Assembly: GCA_016194625.1 (NCBI GenBank)
Contig: JACQBB010000142.1
Coordinates: 1-5,853 of the forward strand
From: Elusimicrobiota bacterium
GTDB lineage: Bacteria > Elusimicrobiota > Elusimicrobia > UBA1565 > UBA9628
Direction of reading: 5' to 3'
DNA: 5,853 nucleotides
The notes under the pieces are model-generated. The model worked only from the letters and a program-made list of their open reading frames with translations, did no database searches and was not told where the DNA came from. This document shows positions 1-5,654 of the stretch, piece by piece (within the stretch, counting starts at the first letter, position 1; each line of letters starts with the position of its first letter). Made by a program: the position numbers and the translations under genes.

Positions 1-1014
1 GGGGCGCGCCGCATACGGCACCATGTAGGGGTCGGAGTAGCCGATCGCGCCCGACACGTCGCGCGCGGCGCCGCGCAGGAACAGGCCGGCCGGCGACTTC
101 TCGGCGGGAAGGGCGAACACGAACGGAGGGCGGCGCTGGAGCTTGGAGACGCGCTCCCAGTCCAGGCGGTCGCGCGAGGCCTCCACCCAGGCGTCGGACA
201 CGTCCTCGCCGGCGGCCGAGAAGCGCACGACGACGCGCTTGCCCGCGCGCGCGACCGAGAGGTCGTTGACCGAGACGGCCGGCTCGTCGGGGCCCGGCGG
301 GACCAGCTTGAGGGCGAGGGCCGGGTAGATGTTGTTGATCGGCGTCTCGAGGGAATTGGCCGCGTTGCGCGGCGGCACGCCCAGGATCGAGCGGTTGTTC
401 CAGGCTCGCGTCTCGCGCGCGCCCGTGTCGTCGGGCTCGGCCGCGGCCAGGATCGGCGCGCTGGAGGCGCGCGTGAAGTAGTTCGACGGCGACCAGACGA
501 TCACGTAGTTGGGCGCGGTGAAGCTCACCATCGACAGCGGCACCTCGGCCCAGAACCACTCGGCCGCGCCCACGCCGTCGACGCGCGCCTGCGGGTCGGC
601 GTCGGCGGGCACGTCGTTGGTCTCGGCGAGGAAGTAGCTCTGCTCGGCGGTCCACGCCGGGGTCTGCGAGATGCCCATGTAGACCTTGCCGGGGATGACC
701 TCGCGGATCCAGGGCTTCTCCGGGTTCGGCCGCGTCTTCGCGCGGCCGATCTTCGCGCCGATGAACGCGTGCTGGAACTCCCCCGCCGGCGCGGGCGGCA
801 GCTTGACGATCCAGGCGTTGTTGAAGCCGACGTACCAGTTCGCGTCCGGGCCGCCGTCGGCGAAGCGGGTGTAGTCGTGGACGGTCGGCGCCAAAGTGAT
901 GATGGTCGGAACGACGACGCTGGTGGACAGGGCCGGCGGCAGGCCGTCGGCGCCGGCGGCGGACGCCGGCGCCGCGGACAGGGCCGCGACCAGGGCGGAT
1001 ATATAAAAAATCAT
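1..1014 (-). CDS. Exported protein of unknown function, C-terminal end off the left edge
   Basis: An open frame of 338 codons without a stop runs leftward from the ATG at 1014-1012 and leaves the window at base 1, so the C-terminus is missing. The start is fixed by its TAATG overlap with the parB stop, which suggests coupled translation; there is no clear Shine-Dalgarno. Residues 1-20 look like a Sec signal peptide (hydrophobic core ISALVAALSAAP, then ASA-A), although the n-region has no Lys or Arg, which is atypical. The mature part is rich in Trp, Tyr, Pro and Asn (for example WYVGFNNAWIV at 60-70, AEWFWAEVPL at 151-160), as in secreted beta-rich proteins. Residues about 246-333 could be a small beta-sandwich, vaguely fibronectin-III-like (VVVRFSA at 261-267, LDWERV at 284-289, PFVFALP at 297-303). 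I recognise no enzyme motif. Its place in a parAB operon is unusual. That it is a real gene is nearly certain; its function is unknown. Confidence 0.85.
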   Translation of the reverse strand, partial: MIFYISALVAALSAAPASAAGADGLPPALSTSVVVPTIITLAPTVHDYTRFADGGPDANWYVGFNNAWIVKLPPAPAGEFQHAFIGAKIGRAKTRPNPEKPWIREVIPGKVYMGISQTPAWTAEQSYFLAETNDVPADADPQARVDGVGAAEWFWAEVPLSMVSFTAPNYVIVWSPSNYFTRASSAPILAAAEPDDTGARETRAWNNRSILGVPPRNAANSLETPINNIYPALALKLVPPGPDEPAVSVNDLSVARAGKRVVVRFSAAGEDVSDAWVEASRDRLDWERVSKLQRRPPFVFALPAEKSPAGLFLRGAARDVSGAIGYSDPYMVPYAARP

Positions 1015-1916
1015 TATTTTTTCAGCGAATTTACAATACGGTCGAAGTCTTCGAAGCTGAAATAATGGATCTGCAGGACGCCCTTGGAGGGGTTCTTGCG
1101 CGTCTTGATGACGACCTTGGTGCCCAAGGACTGCTGCAGGGAGTCCTCGAGCGCGCGCAGGTCGGCGGGCTTCGGCGGGGCCGTCTTCTTGGCCTTCGGC
1201 TCCGCGGTCGCCGGCTCGCCGGCCTCGACCTGCTTGGCCAGGACCTCGGTCTCGCGCACCGACAGCTTCCCTTCCAGGACCTTCTTGAACACCGCGTGGC
1301 GGAGGTTGGGGTCGGTGACCATCAGCAGAGCCCGGCCGTGGCCTTCGCTGAGCTGACCGAACTGCAGGGCCTTCTGGATCTCCTCGGGGAGCTCGAGCAA
1401 GCGCAAAGTGTTGGAGATGCCCGACTTCGATTTGCCCACCTCGATGCCGAGCGCGGTCTGGTTGATGCCGAACTCCTTCATCAGGCGCAGGTAGCCGAGC
1501 GCGACCTCGATGGGGTTGAGGTCGGCGCGCTGGAGGTTCTCGATGAGGGTCAGGGCCAGGCGCTGCTTGTCGTCCTTCGGCTGGCGGACGACGACCTCGA
1601 TCTCGGTGAGGCCGGCCAGTTGAGACGCGCGCCAGCGGCGTTCGCCGGCGATCAGCTCGTATGAGCGCGTCCCCGGGTCGAAGGAGACCACGATGGGCTG
1701 GGCCAGGCCGTGCTGCGTGATGGAAGAGGCGAGCTCGCTCAGGGCCTCGGGGTCGAAGTGCTTGCGCGGCTGGAGGTGGTTGACGCGGACCTTCTCGAGG
1801 GGGACCTTGATGGGCCCCCCCGCCGGCGCGGGAAGGGCGCCGGCCGCGGGCGCCGGGGCGACGGGAGCGTTGGGTATGAGCGCGGACAGGCCGCGGCCGA
1901 GGGCTTTGCGGGTCAT
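1014..1916 (-). CDS. parB: ParB/Spo0J chromosome-partitioning protein
   Basis: ParB binds parS sites, spreads along DNA as a CTP-dependent clamp and stimulates the ParA ATPase to segregate origins or plasmids. The 300 residues match the usual family length (Spo0J has 282) and all parts are present. The N-terminal peptide LGRGLSALIP (6-15) is the conserved ParA-contacting tail, followed by an Ala/Pro linker to about residue 35. The ParB/Srx nucleotide-binding domain has GERRWRA (91-97) and ENLQR (126-130). A helix-turn-helix region covers roughly 150-175 (NQTALGIEVGKSKSGISNTL), followed by the LPEEIQKAL and LSEGHGRALL helices. After a Lys/Pro/Ala linker (235-250) comes the C-terminal dimerisation domain (253-300). 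The start codon overlaps the parA stop as ATGA and the stop overlaps the next gene as TAATG, so this is the middle gene of a tightly packed operon. Start choice is firm because family homology begins at residue 4. Confidence 0.97.
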   Translation of the reverse strand: MTRKALGRGLSALIPNAPVAPAPAAGALPAPAGGPIKVPLEKVRVNHLQPRKHFDPEALSELASSITQHGLAQPIVVSFDPGTRSYELIAGERRWRASQLAGLTEIEVVVRQPKDDKQRLALTLIENLQRADLNPIEVALGYLRLMKEFGINQTALGIEVGKSKSGISNTLRLLELPEEIQKALQFGQLSEGHGRALLMVTDPNLRHAVFKKVLEGKLSVRETEVLAKQVEAGEPATAEPKAKKTAPPKPADLRALEDSLQQSLGTKVVIKTRKNPSKGVLQIHYFSFEDFDRIVNSLKK

Positions 1917-2548
1917 GCGGGGTTCTCCGTGGTCTCTGCTTGGGGCGCCGGCGGCCGGGCATGGCCGCGGCGGGACAGGAACTCCCGCGCGAAGGCCATG
2001 TAGGCCTCGGCGCCGCGGGACTTCTCATCGTACTGGAAGATGCTCTGCCCGAAGCCCGGGGCCTCGGCCAGGCGGATGTTGCGCGGGATGATCGAAGCGA
2101 ACATCTTGGGGCCGAAGAACTTGGCGACCTCGTCCTTGACCTGGTTGGACAGGGTCATACGGGAGTCGAACATGGTCAGGACCCCCCCTTCCAGCTCCAA
2201 ACGGGGGTTCAAGGCGCTTTTCACTTTGTCCACAGCCCCTGTGAATTGCGCGAGTCCTTCCATAGAGTAGTATTCACCCTGGATCGGGATGATGATCTTA
2301 TCGGCCGCGTTCAGGGCATTGACGGTCAGGAGGCCCAAAGACGGCGGGCAGTCGATGATGATGAACGCGAAGCGATTTTTGACCGCCGAAAGGGCCCCTT
2401 TCAGGCGGCTCTCGCGGGCCAACGCCGAAACCAACTCGATCTCCGCGCCTGCCAGGTCGTTATTGGCCCCCGAAGCGGACAGCTTGGGCAGCGCCGCCGC
2501 TTTGATGGTCTTTTCCAAAGGGAGGAGGTCGACCAGGACTTCAGCCAT
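1913..2548 (-). CDS. parA: ParA/Soj partition ATPase lacking its Walker A N-terminus
   Basis: The 211 residues align without gaps to ParA/Soj from about Soj residue 60 onward: DLAGAEIELVSALARE (31-46), Walker B FIIIDCPPSLGLL (62-74), the EYYSMEGLAQ region (92-101) and PRNIRLAEAP (155-164) with the DNA-binding arginines. Full ParA proteins have about 255 residues; the missing first 59 hold KGGVGKTT (Walker A) and the catalytic Asp segment, so this protein should not bind or hydrolyse ATP normally. The ATG at 2548 is the only usable start in frame, because a TGA lies at 2611-2609 with no ATG, GTG or TTG between. Nothing like Walker A is encoded up to the divergent gene. Yet a good promoter and leader stand directly upstream, and MAEV is a normal-looking ParA beginning, so an in-frame deletion joining codon 4 to the equivalent of codon 63 or so is plausible. 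No Shine-Dalgarno is visible. The family assignment is certain; whether the product works, or the gap is an assembly fault, is open. Confidence 0.9.
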   Translation of the reverse strand: MAEVLVDLLPLEKTIKAAALPKLSASGANNDLAGAEIELVSALARESRLKGALSAVKNRFAFIIIDCPPSLGLLTVNALNAADKIIIPIQGEYYSMEGLAQFTGAVDKVKSALNPRLELEGGVLTMFDSRMTLSNQVKDEVAKFFGPKMFASIIPRNIRLAEAPGFGQSIFQYDEKSRGAEAYMAFAREFLSRRGHARPPAPQAETTENPA

Positions 2549-2552
2549 TTTT

Positions 2553-2610
2553 AGTTCAAACGTGAAAACTCGGTCTTTTTCGTGTCGAAAAAGTTCAAAC
2601 GTGAAAACTC
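2553..2610. repeat. Two identical 19-bp direct repeats in the parA leader, parS-like
   Basis: AGTTCAAACGTGAAAACTC occurs exactly at 2553-2571 and again at 2592-2610, with a 39-bp period. Each copy is an imperfect palindrome centred on ACGT (GTT outer ends, five of eight pairs matching) and contains ACGTGAAA, an eight-base match to the bacterial parS consensus TGTTTCACGTGAAACA. The copy nearer the promoter overlaps the predicted transcription start. In front of a parAB operon the simplest reading is binding sites for ParB, ParA or another regulator (centromere or operator). They match canonical parS only in half, so ParB binding is inference. Confidence 0.75.
2575..2593. repeat. Perfect 8-bp inverted repeat between the two parS-like repeats
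   Basis: CTTTTTCG (2575-2582) and CGAAAAAG (2586-2593) are exact reverse complements around a 3-base centre. The element fills the gap between the two 19-bp repeats and overlaps the second by two bases. It could be a dimeric regulator site or a leader hairpin. It lacks the GC-rich stem of a strong terminator, so I do not call it one. Confidence 0.6.
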
Positions 2611-2615
2611 ACCGA

Positions 2616-2644
2616 ATCCTAGCATGTCGGGCCCGCCCTGTCAA
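2616..2644 (-). promoter_or_regulatory. Sigma-70-type promoter of the parAB operon
   Basis: Reading leftward, a perfect -35 box TTGACA (2644-2639), a 17-base spacer and TAGGAT (2621-2616, four of six consensus bases) form a good housekeeping promoter. Transcription would begin near 2608-2610, inside the first of the two 19-bp repeats, leaving a leader of about 60 bases before the parA ATG. A repressor bound to the repeat would cover the start site. The call rests on sequence match only. Confidence 0.7.
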
Positions 2645-2652
2645 GGGGGGCG

Positions 2653-2712
2653 CATATTCCATTACACGATGTTAGATTATATATAGTGTCGTTCAGTATC
2701 ATATTTTATTAT
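2653..2712. other. AT-rich patch in the divergent parA / GS-like intergenic region
   Basis: About 60 bases are clearly richer in A and T than the GC-rich genome around them, including ATTATATATAG and ATATTTTATTATG. The patch lies upstream of the parA -35 box and upstream of the rightward promoter candidate. It may act as an UP element, a bendable spacer or a regulator-binding stretch. No DnaA box cluster accompanies it, so I do not call it an origin. Confidence 0.5.
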
Positions 2713-2734
2713 GTCCGCGCGGCCGCCGCGAGCC

Positions 2735-2763
2735 TGGACACGCGGAATCCTTTTTCTTACACT
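2735..2763 (+). promoter_or_regulatory. Candidate promoter of the GS-like gene, probably giving a leaderless mRNA
   Basis: TGGACA (2735-2740, five of six -35 bases), a 17-base spacer and TACACT (2758-2763, four of six -10 bases) point rightward. The A of the ATG at 2770 lies seven bases past the -10 box, the normal distance for transcription start. No Shine-Dalgarno is present in the GGGGCC before the ATG. This is consistent with a message that begins at or very near its start codon. Confidence 0.45.
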
Positions 2764-2769
2764 GGGGCC

Positions 2770-4128
2770 ATGAACGAGACGAAGAAAGCCGCCGCCGCGC
2801 TGCTCGCCGCGATCAAGAAGGGGACTTTCCACACGGTCGTCCTCGCGATGCCCGACATGCAGGGCCGCTGGATGGGCAAGCGCATGACCGCGCGGCATTT
2901 CGCCGAGACCGTCGCCGCGCACGGCACCCACGCGTGCGCGTACCTGCTGACCGTCGACATGGAGATGGACCCGCTTCCCGGCTTCGCGCTGACGAGCTGG
3001 ACGAAGGGCTACCAGGATTTCTCGCTGCTCCCCGATTTCTCGACGTGGCGCGCGCTGTCGTGGCAGCCCGGCACGGCGCTCGTGATCTGCGACGTCGCCG
3101 ACGACGCGCATCGCCCGGTGAAGGTCGCGCCGCGCCAGATGCTGAAGGACCAGGTCGCGCGCGCCGCGGCGAAGGGCTTCTCGCTCAAGATGGCCTCCGA
3201 GCTCGAGTTCTACCTGTTCCGCGAGAGCTACGAGTCGGCGACGAGGAAGAACTGGGCGGGCCTCGAGCACGCCGGCTCCTACATCGAGGACTACCACATC
3301 CTGCAGGGGACGCGCGTCGAGCCCGTGGTGGGGGAGATCCGCAACCAGATGGAGGCCTCCGGCATCCCCGTCGAATGCTCGAAGGGGGAGTGGGGCCCGG
3401 GCCAGCACGAGATCAACCTGGAGTACTCGACGCCCGTGGACATGGCCGACCGCCACACCGTGTACAAGCACGGCGCCAAGGAGATCGCGATGCAGAAGGG
3501 CTGCGCGCTGACCTTCATGGCGAAGTTCGACTCGAAGCTCGCCGGCTCCTCGTGCCACATCCACGTCAGCCTGTGGGACAAGGCCGGGCGCAAGTCGGCG
3601 TTCTCCTCGGGCGCGGCTCCGACGAAGGAGTTCCGCTGGTTCTTGGGCGGGATGATGTCCTTGGCGCGCGAGCTGTCGTTCTTCTACGCGCCCACGACGA
3701 ACTCCTATAAAAGGTACCAGTCCGCGACCTTCGCCCCGACCCGCATCGCCTGGGCGCGCGACAACCGGACTTGCGGCTTCCGCGTCGTCGGGGAGGGGGA
3801 CTCCCTGCGCATCGAGAACCGCATCCCCGGCGCCGACGTGAACCCCTACCTGGCCTTCGCCGCCACGATCGCGGCGGGCCTGCACGGCATCGACCACAAG
3901 GTGGAGCCGCCGAAGGCGCTGGAGGGCAACGCCTACGAGTCGGCCGTCCAGCCGGTCCCGAAGACGCTGGCCGAGGCGGTCGCCTTGCTCGAGAAGTCGA
4001 AGGCGGCGCGCGCCGCCTTCGGCGACGAGGTCTTCGCGCACTATCTGCACGCGGCCAAGGCGGAGGTCGCCGCGCACGACCGCGCGGTCACCGATTGGGA
4101 GAAGGGGCGGCTGTTCGAGCGCGTGTGA
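2770..4128 (+). CDS. Glutamine-synthetase-superfamily ligase, possibly gamma-glutamylpolyamine synthetase-like
   Basis: This is a complete 452-residue member of the glutamine synthetase family, which uses ATP to join an amine (ammonia or a larger amine) to the gamma-carboxyl of glutamate. An N-terminal beta-grasp domain (about 20-112) carries MPDMQGRWMGKR (27-38). The catalytic domain shows SELEFYLF (143-150) and GEWGPGQHEI (206-215) with metal-binding glutamates, GSSCHIHVSL (259-268) with the ATP-site histidines, NSYKR (311-315) and ENRIPGADVNPYLA (349-362). The adenylylation-site motif of classical GlnA (NLYxLPPEE type) is absent. With the GrwmGKR stretch, this resembles PuuA/GlnA3-type ligases acting on polyamines or other amines, rather than the main ammonia-assimilating enzyme; the substrate cannot be read from sequence. 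The ATG at 2770 is chosen over the in-frame GTG at 2686 because the added 28 residues (Tyr/Phe-rich, from the AT-rich patch) are unlike the family. It is transcribed divergently from parA. Confidence 0.9.
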   Translation: MNETKKAAAALLAAIKKGTFHTVVLAMPDMQGRWMGKRMTARHFAETVAAHGTHACAYLLTVDMEMDPLPGFALTSWTKGYQDFSLLPDFSTWRALSWQPGTALVICDVADDAHRPVKVAPRQMLKDQVARAAAKGFSLKMASELEFYLFRESYESATRKNWAGLEHAGSYIEDYHILQGTRVEPVVGEIRNQMEASGIPVECSKGEWGPGQHEINLEYSTPVDMADRHTVYKHGAKEIAMQKGCALTFMAKFDSKLAGSSCHIHVSLWDKAGRKSAFSSGAAPTKEFRWFLGGMMSLARELSFFYAPTTNSYKRYQSATFAPTRIAWARDNRTCGFRVVGEGDSLRIENRIPGADVNPYLAFAATIAAGLHGIDHKVEPPKALEGNAYESAVQPVPKTLAEAVALLEKSKAARAAFGDEVFAHYLHAAKAEVAAHDRAVTDWEKGRLFERV

Positions 4129-4179
4129 GCGTGACCGGAGTCACCGGCCGGGGCGCGAACTTTCCGGCAGGCGCGCGCG

Positions 4180-4185
4180 TATGAT
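4180..4185 (+). promoter_or_regulatory. Possible -10 box for the small exported protein gene
   Basis: TATGAT matches five of six -10 bases and lies 30 bases before the ATG at 4216. No convincing -35 box is found 16-18 bases upstream (GAACTT or AACTTT is the best). The 87-base gap after the GS-like gene shows no T-tailed terminator, so read-through from that gene is also possible. Confidence 0.3.
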
Positions 4186-4205
4186 GGTCATAGACGCACA
4201 CAGGG

Positions 4206-4210
4206 GGAGG
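4206..4210 (+). promoter_or_regulatory. Strong Shine-Dalgarno that fixes the start of the small exported protein
   Basis: GGAGG stands five bases before the ATG at 4216. It is the only clear Shine-Dalgarno sequence in front of any gene in this window, and it suggests efficient translation of this product. Confidence 0.8.
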
Positions 4211-4215
4211 ATCCG

Positions 4216-4716
4216 ATGAAGCGAATGACTTGGGCCGTTCTTTCCGCCGCGCTGCTCGCGCCGCTCGGCGCGGCCGCGCAGGACAACACGAACACTCCGC
4301 CGGCGCAGACCCCGTCGGGCACCGTCCCGGCCAAGCCCGGCGAGCACGGCGACGGCGCGACCCCGGCCGTTCCGGGAAATCCCAAGGCCCGCGCCGAGGT
4401 CCTCGAGCATCGCGGCGAGCGCAAGGAGCGCCAGGGCAAGCGCGAGGAAAAGGCCGGCGAGCGCAAGGAGCGGCAAGGCAAGCGCCTCGAACGCCACGGC
4501 AAGCGCGACGAGAAGCGCGCCGACAAGCTCGAGGCCGAGGGCCGCGACAAGGCCGCCGAAGCGCTGGAGAAGAAGGGCGAGCGCGAAGAGAAGGCCGGCG
4601 AGCGCCGCGAGCGCCGCGGCGAGCACGAGGAGCGGGCCGGCGAGCGCCGCGAGCATCGCGGCGAGCGCATGGAGCGCCGCGGCGAGCGCCAGGAGCATCG
4701 CGGCGGCAAGCGCTGA
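4216..4716 (+). CDS. Small exported protein of charged glycine-marked heptad repeats, function unknown
   Basis: The product has 166 residues. Residues 1-21 are a good Sec signal peptide (MKR, hydrophobic WAVLSAALLAPLG, then AAA before Gln22), so it should leave the cytoplasm. Residues 22-60 are a Pro/Thr/Gly-rich, probably unstructured linker. From residue 67 to 162 the chain is almost entirely seven-residue units of the form G-(E/K)-(R/H)-x-E-(R/K/H)-x: five units (67-101), a 19-residue helical spacer without the glycine mark (102-120), then six more units (121-162) and a GGKR tail. No Cys, and hardly any hydrophobic residue, occurs in the repeats; Arg/Lys and Glu alternate, with a net positive charge. 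A charged single helix or a polyanion-binding surface is a possible reading, but I recognise no family. It follows the GS-like gene by 87 bases and ends before a strong terminator. Confidence 0.85.
   Translation: MKRMTWAVLSAALLAPLGAAAQDNTNTPPAQTPSGTVPAKPGEHGDGATPAVPGNPKARAEVLEHRGERKERQGKREEKAGERKERQGKRLERHGKRDEKRADKLEAEGRDKAAEALEKKGEREEKAGERRERRGEHEERAGERREHRGERMERRGERQEHRGGKR
4414..4701 (+). repeat. Degenerate 21-bp coding repeats (eleven heptad units)
   Basis: The DNA repeats with a 21-base period, as units such as GGCGAGCGCCGCGAGC. The 20-base stretch starting with GGCCGGCGAGCG occurs exactly at 4593-4612 and 4635-4654, two units apart, which suggests recent unit duplication. The period is a multiple of three, so unit gain or loss keeps the reading frame. 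It also keeps other frames open, producing long meaningless reading frames on the opposite strand. Confidence 0.8.
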
Positions 4717-4731
4717 ATCCGACGGGCATCG

Positions 4732-4773
4732 AAAAAGCGAGAGCCTCCCCGCGCGGGGAGGCTCTCCTCTTTT
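4732..4773. terminator. Bidirectional intrinsic terminator between convergent genes
   Basis: GAGAGCCTCCCC (4739-4750) and GGGGAGGCTCTC (4755-4766) form a perfect 12-bp GC-rich stem with a GCGC loop. Rightward it is followed by CTCTTTTAT, giving a T-run at 4770-4773. Leftward it is followed by GCTTTTTC, a five-T run at 4736-4732. It lies 15 bases after the stop of the heptad-repeat gene and just after the leftward ureohydrolase stop, so it can end both transcripts. Confidence 0.92.
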
Positions 4774-4788
4774 ATGGGGACGGGGCCG

Positions 4789-5641
4789 TCAGGTCCGGGG
4801 CTTGGCCAGGCCGCGGCTGACGAAGGTCCAGGCCGCCAGCTTATAAAGGAGGCGCATGCCCACGTTGGCGTCCCACTCGTCCTTGCCGCCCGGGGCGGGG
4901 GAGACCTCGACGAGGTCGAAGCCGACGATCTCGCGGCCGGAGCGCGCGAGCAGGCCGAGAAGGTGGTTGACCTCTTGGAATTGCAGGCCGCCGGGGACCG
5001 GGGTGCCGGTGTGCGGGCACAAGGTCGGGTCCAGGCCGTCGATGTCGAAGGTGATCCAGACCTTCTGGGGCAAGGCGGCGACGATCTCGCCGGCGGTCTG
5101 GGTCCACGGCTTGCCGGAGAACTTGGCCGTCGAGAGATCGCGGTCGAAGAACACCTTCGCGCGCGGACCGAGGGCGCGGATGAACTCGTGCTCCTGCTCG
5201 CAGAAGTCGCGGATGCCGACCTGGACGATCTTGGAGATTTGGGGGATGTTCTCCATCGCGTTGTACATGATGGAGGCGTGCGACCAGACGAAGCCCTCGT
5301 AGGCGACGCGCGTGTCGGAGTGCGCGTCGAAGTGCAGCAGGCCGAAGGTCCCGTGCTTCTCGGCCGCGGCCTGGAAGGCGCCGTACGGGACCGAGTGGTC
5401 GCCGCCGACGACGCATGAACAGGCCGGGCTCGTAGGGCTTGATCACGTCGCCGTCGAACAGGTCCACCTGGCCGCTCGCCGCGTAGATCGCCGCCGGGCC
5501 TTTGGACGTGCCGCCGCCGTAGGACGTGGTCGCCTCCCACGGCACCGGCAGAAGGACCAACGCCGCGTCCTTTTCCTGGTGGGGGAGACCGAACACGCCG
5601 GAGTCGGCGTCGGGGGCGGCGTTGGGATCGAAGTCGAGCAT
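4789..5641 (-). pseudogene. Agmatinase/arginase-family ureohydrolase, broken by an internal deletion with frame change
   Basis: Ureohydrolases use a two-manganese centre to split urea (or formamide) from guanidino compounds such as agmatine, arginine or formiminoglutamate. The first frame starts at the ATG at 5641 and gives 76 family-like residues (VLLPVPWEATTSYGGGTSKG, then VDLFDGDVIKPYEPGLFM). At about 5413-5417 the match moves to another frame, which continues CVVGGDHSVPYGAF, LLHFDAHSDTRVAYEGF and FDIDGLDPTLCPHTGTPVPG to a TGA at 4791-4789 (208 residues). All metal-ligand motifs sit in the second part. Only about 30 residues separate GPAAI from GGDHS, against about 60 in E. coli SpeB, so sequence is missing as well as shifted; a loss of 3n+2 bases, or a net equivalent change, would explain both. 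An internal start at 5268 would omit two metal motifs. It lies 13 bases after the HDAC-family gene, presumably in one operon. Substrate is uncertain; agmatine is likeliest. Confidence 0.88.
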
Positions 5642-5654
5642 GCGTCGATTTTAG

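Noticed and set aside
2226..2234. TTGTCCACA, one mismatch from a DnaA box, near parAB and an AT-rich patch (possible oriC)
   Set aside because: It is a single copy, lies inside parA coding sequence about 400 bases from the AT-rich patch, and has no companions.
1065..2554. Rightward open frames opposite parB and parA (199 and 204 codons)
   Set aside because: They are shadows of well-conserved genes and have no recognisable motifs.
2553..2610. Two 19-bp repeats as a CRISPR remnant
   Set aside because: There are only two short copies with a 20-base palindromic spacer, no cas genes, and a position inside a promoter leader.
2637..2651. Sequence reading PVKGG on the + strand near the truncated parA, as a possible displaced Walker A
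   Set aside because: It is on the wrong strand, continues as AYSI rather than VGKT, and overlaps the parA promoter.
2686..2769. GTG at 2686 as the start of the GS-like gene
   Set aside because: The 28 extra residues are not family-like and derive from AT-rich intergenic DNA; the ATG at 2770 has a well-spaced promoter.
2677..4077. 466-codon leftward open frame opposite the GS-like gene
   Set aside because: It is Arg/Leu/Asp-rich with no family signal and mirrors the real gene, whose motifs and GC-ending codons explain why the opposite frame lacks stops.
4131..4144. GTGAC-CGGA-GTCAC inverted repeat just after the GS-like gene as a terminator
   Set aside because: The stem is only five base pairs and no T-run follows.
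4088..5540. Long leftward open frames (up to 450 codons) across the heptad-repeat gene, terminator and ureohydrolase
   Set aside because: The 21-base GC-rich repeats keep other frames open, and the translations are Arg/Ala/Pro or Leu/Ala low-complexity. The 5' end of the longest one only reads the ureohydrolase out of frame.
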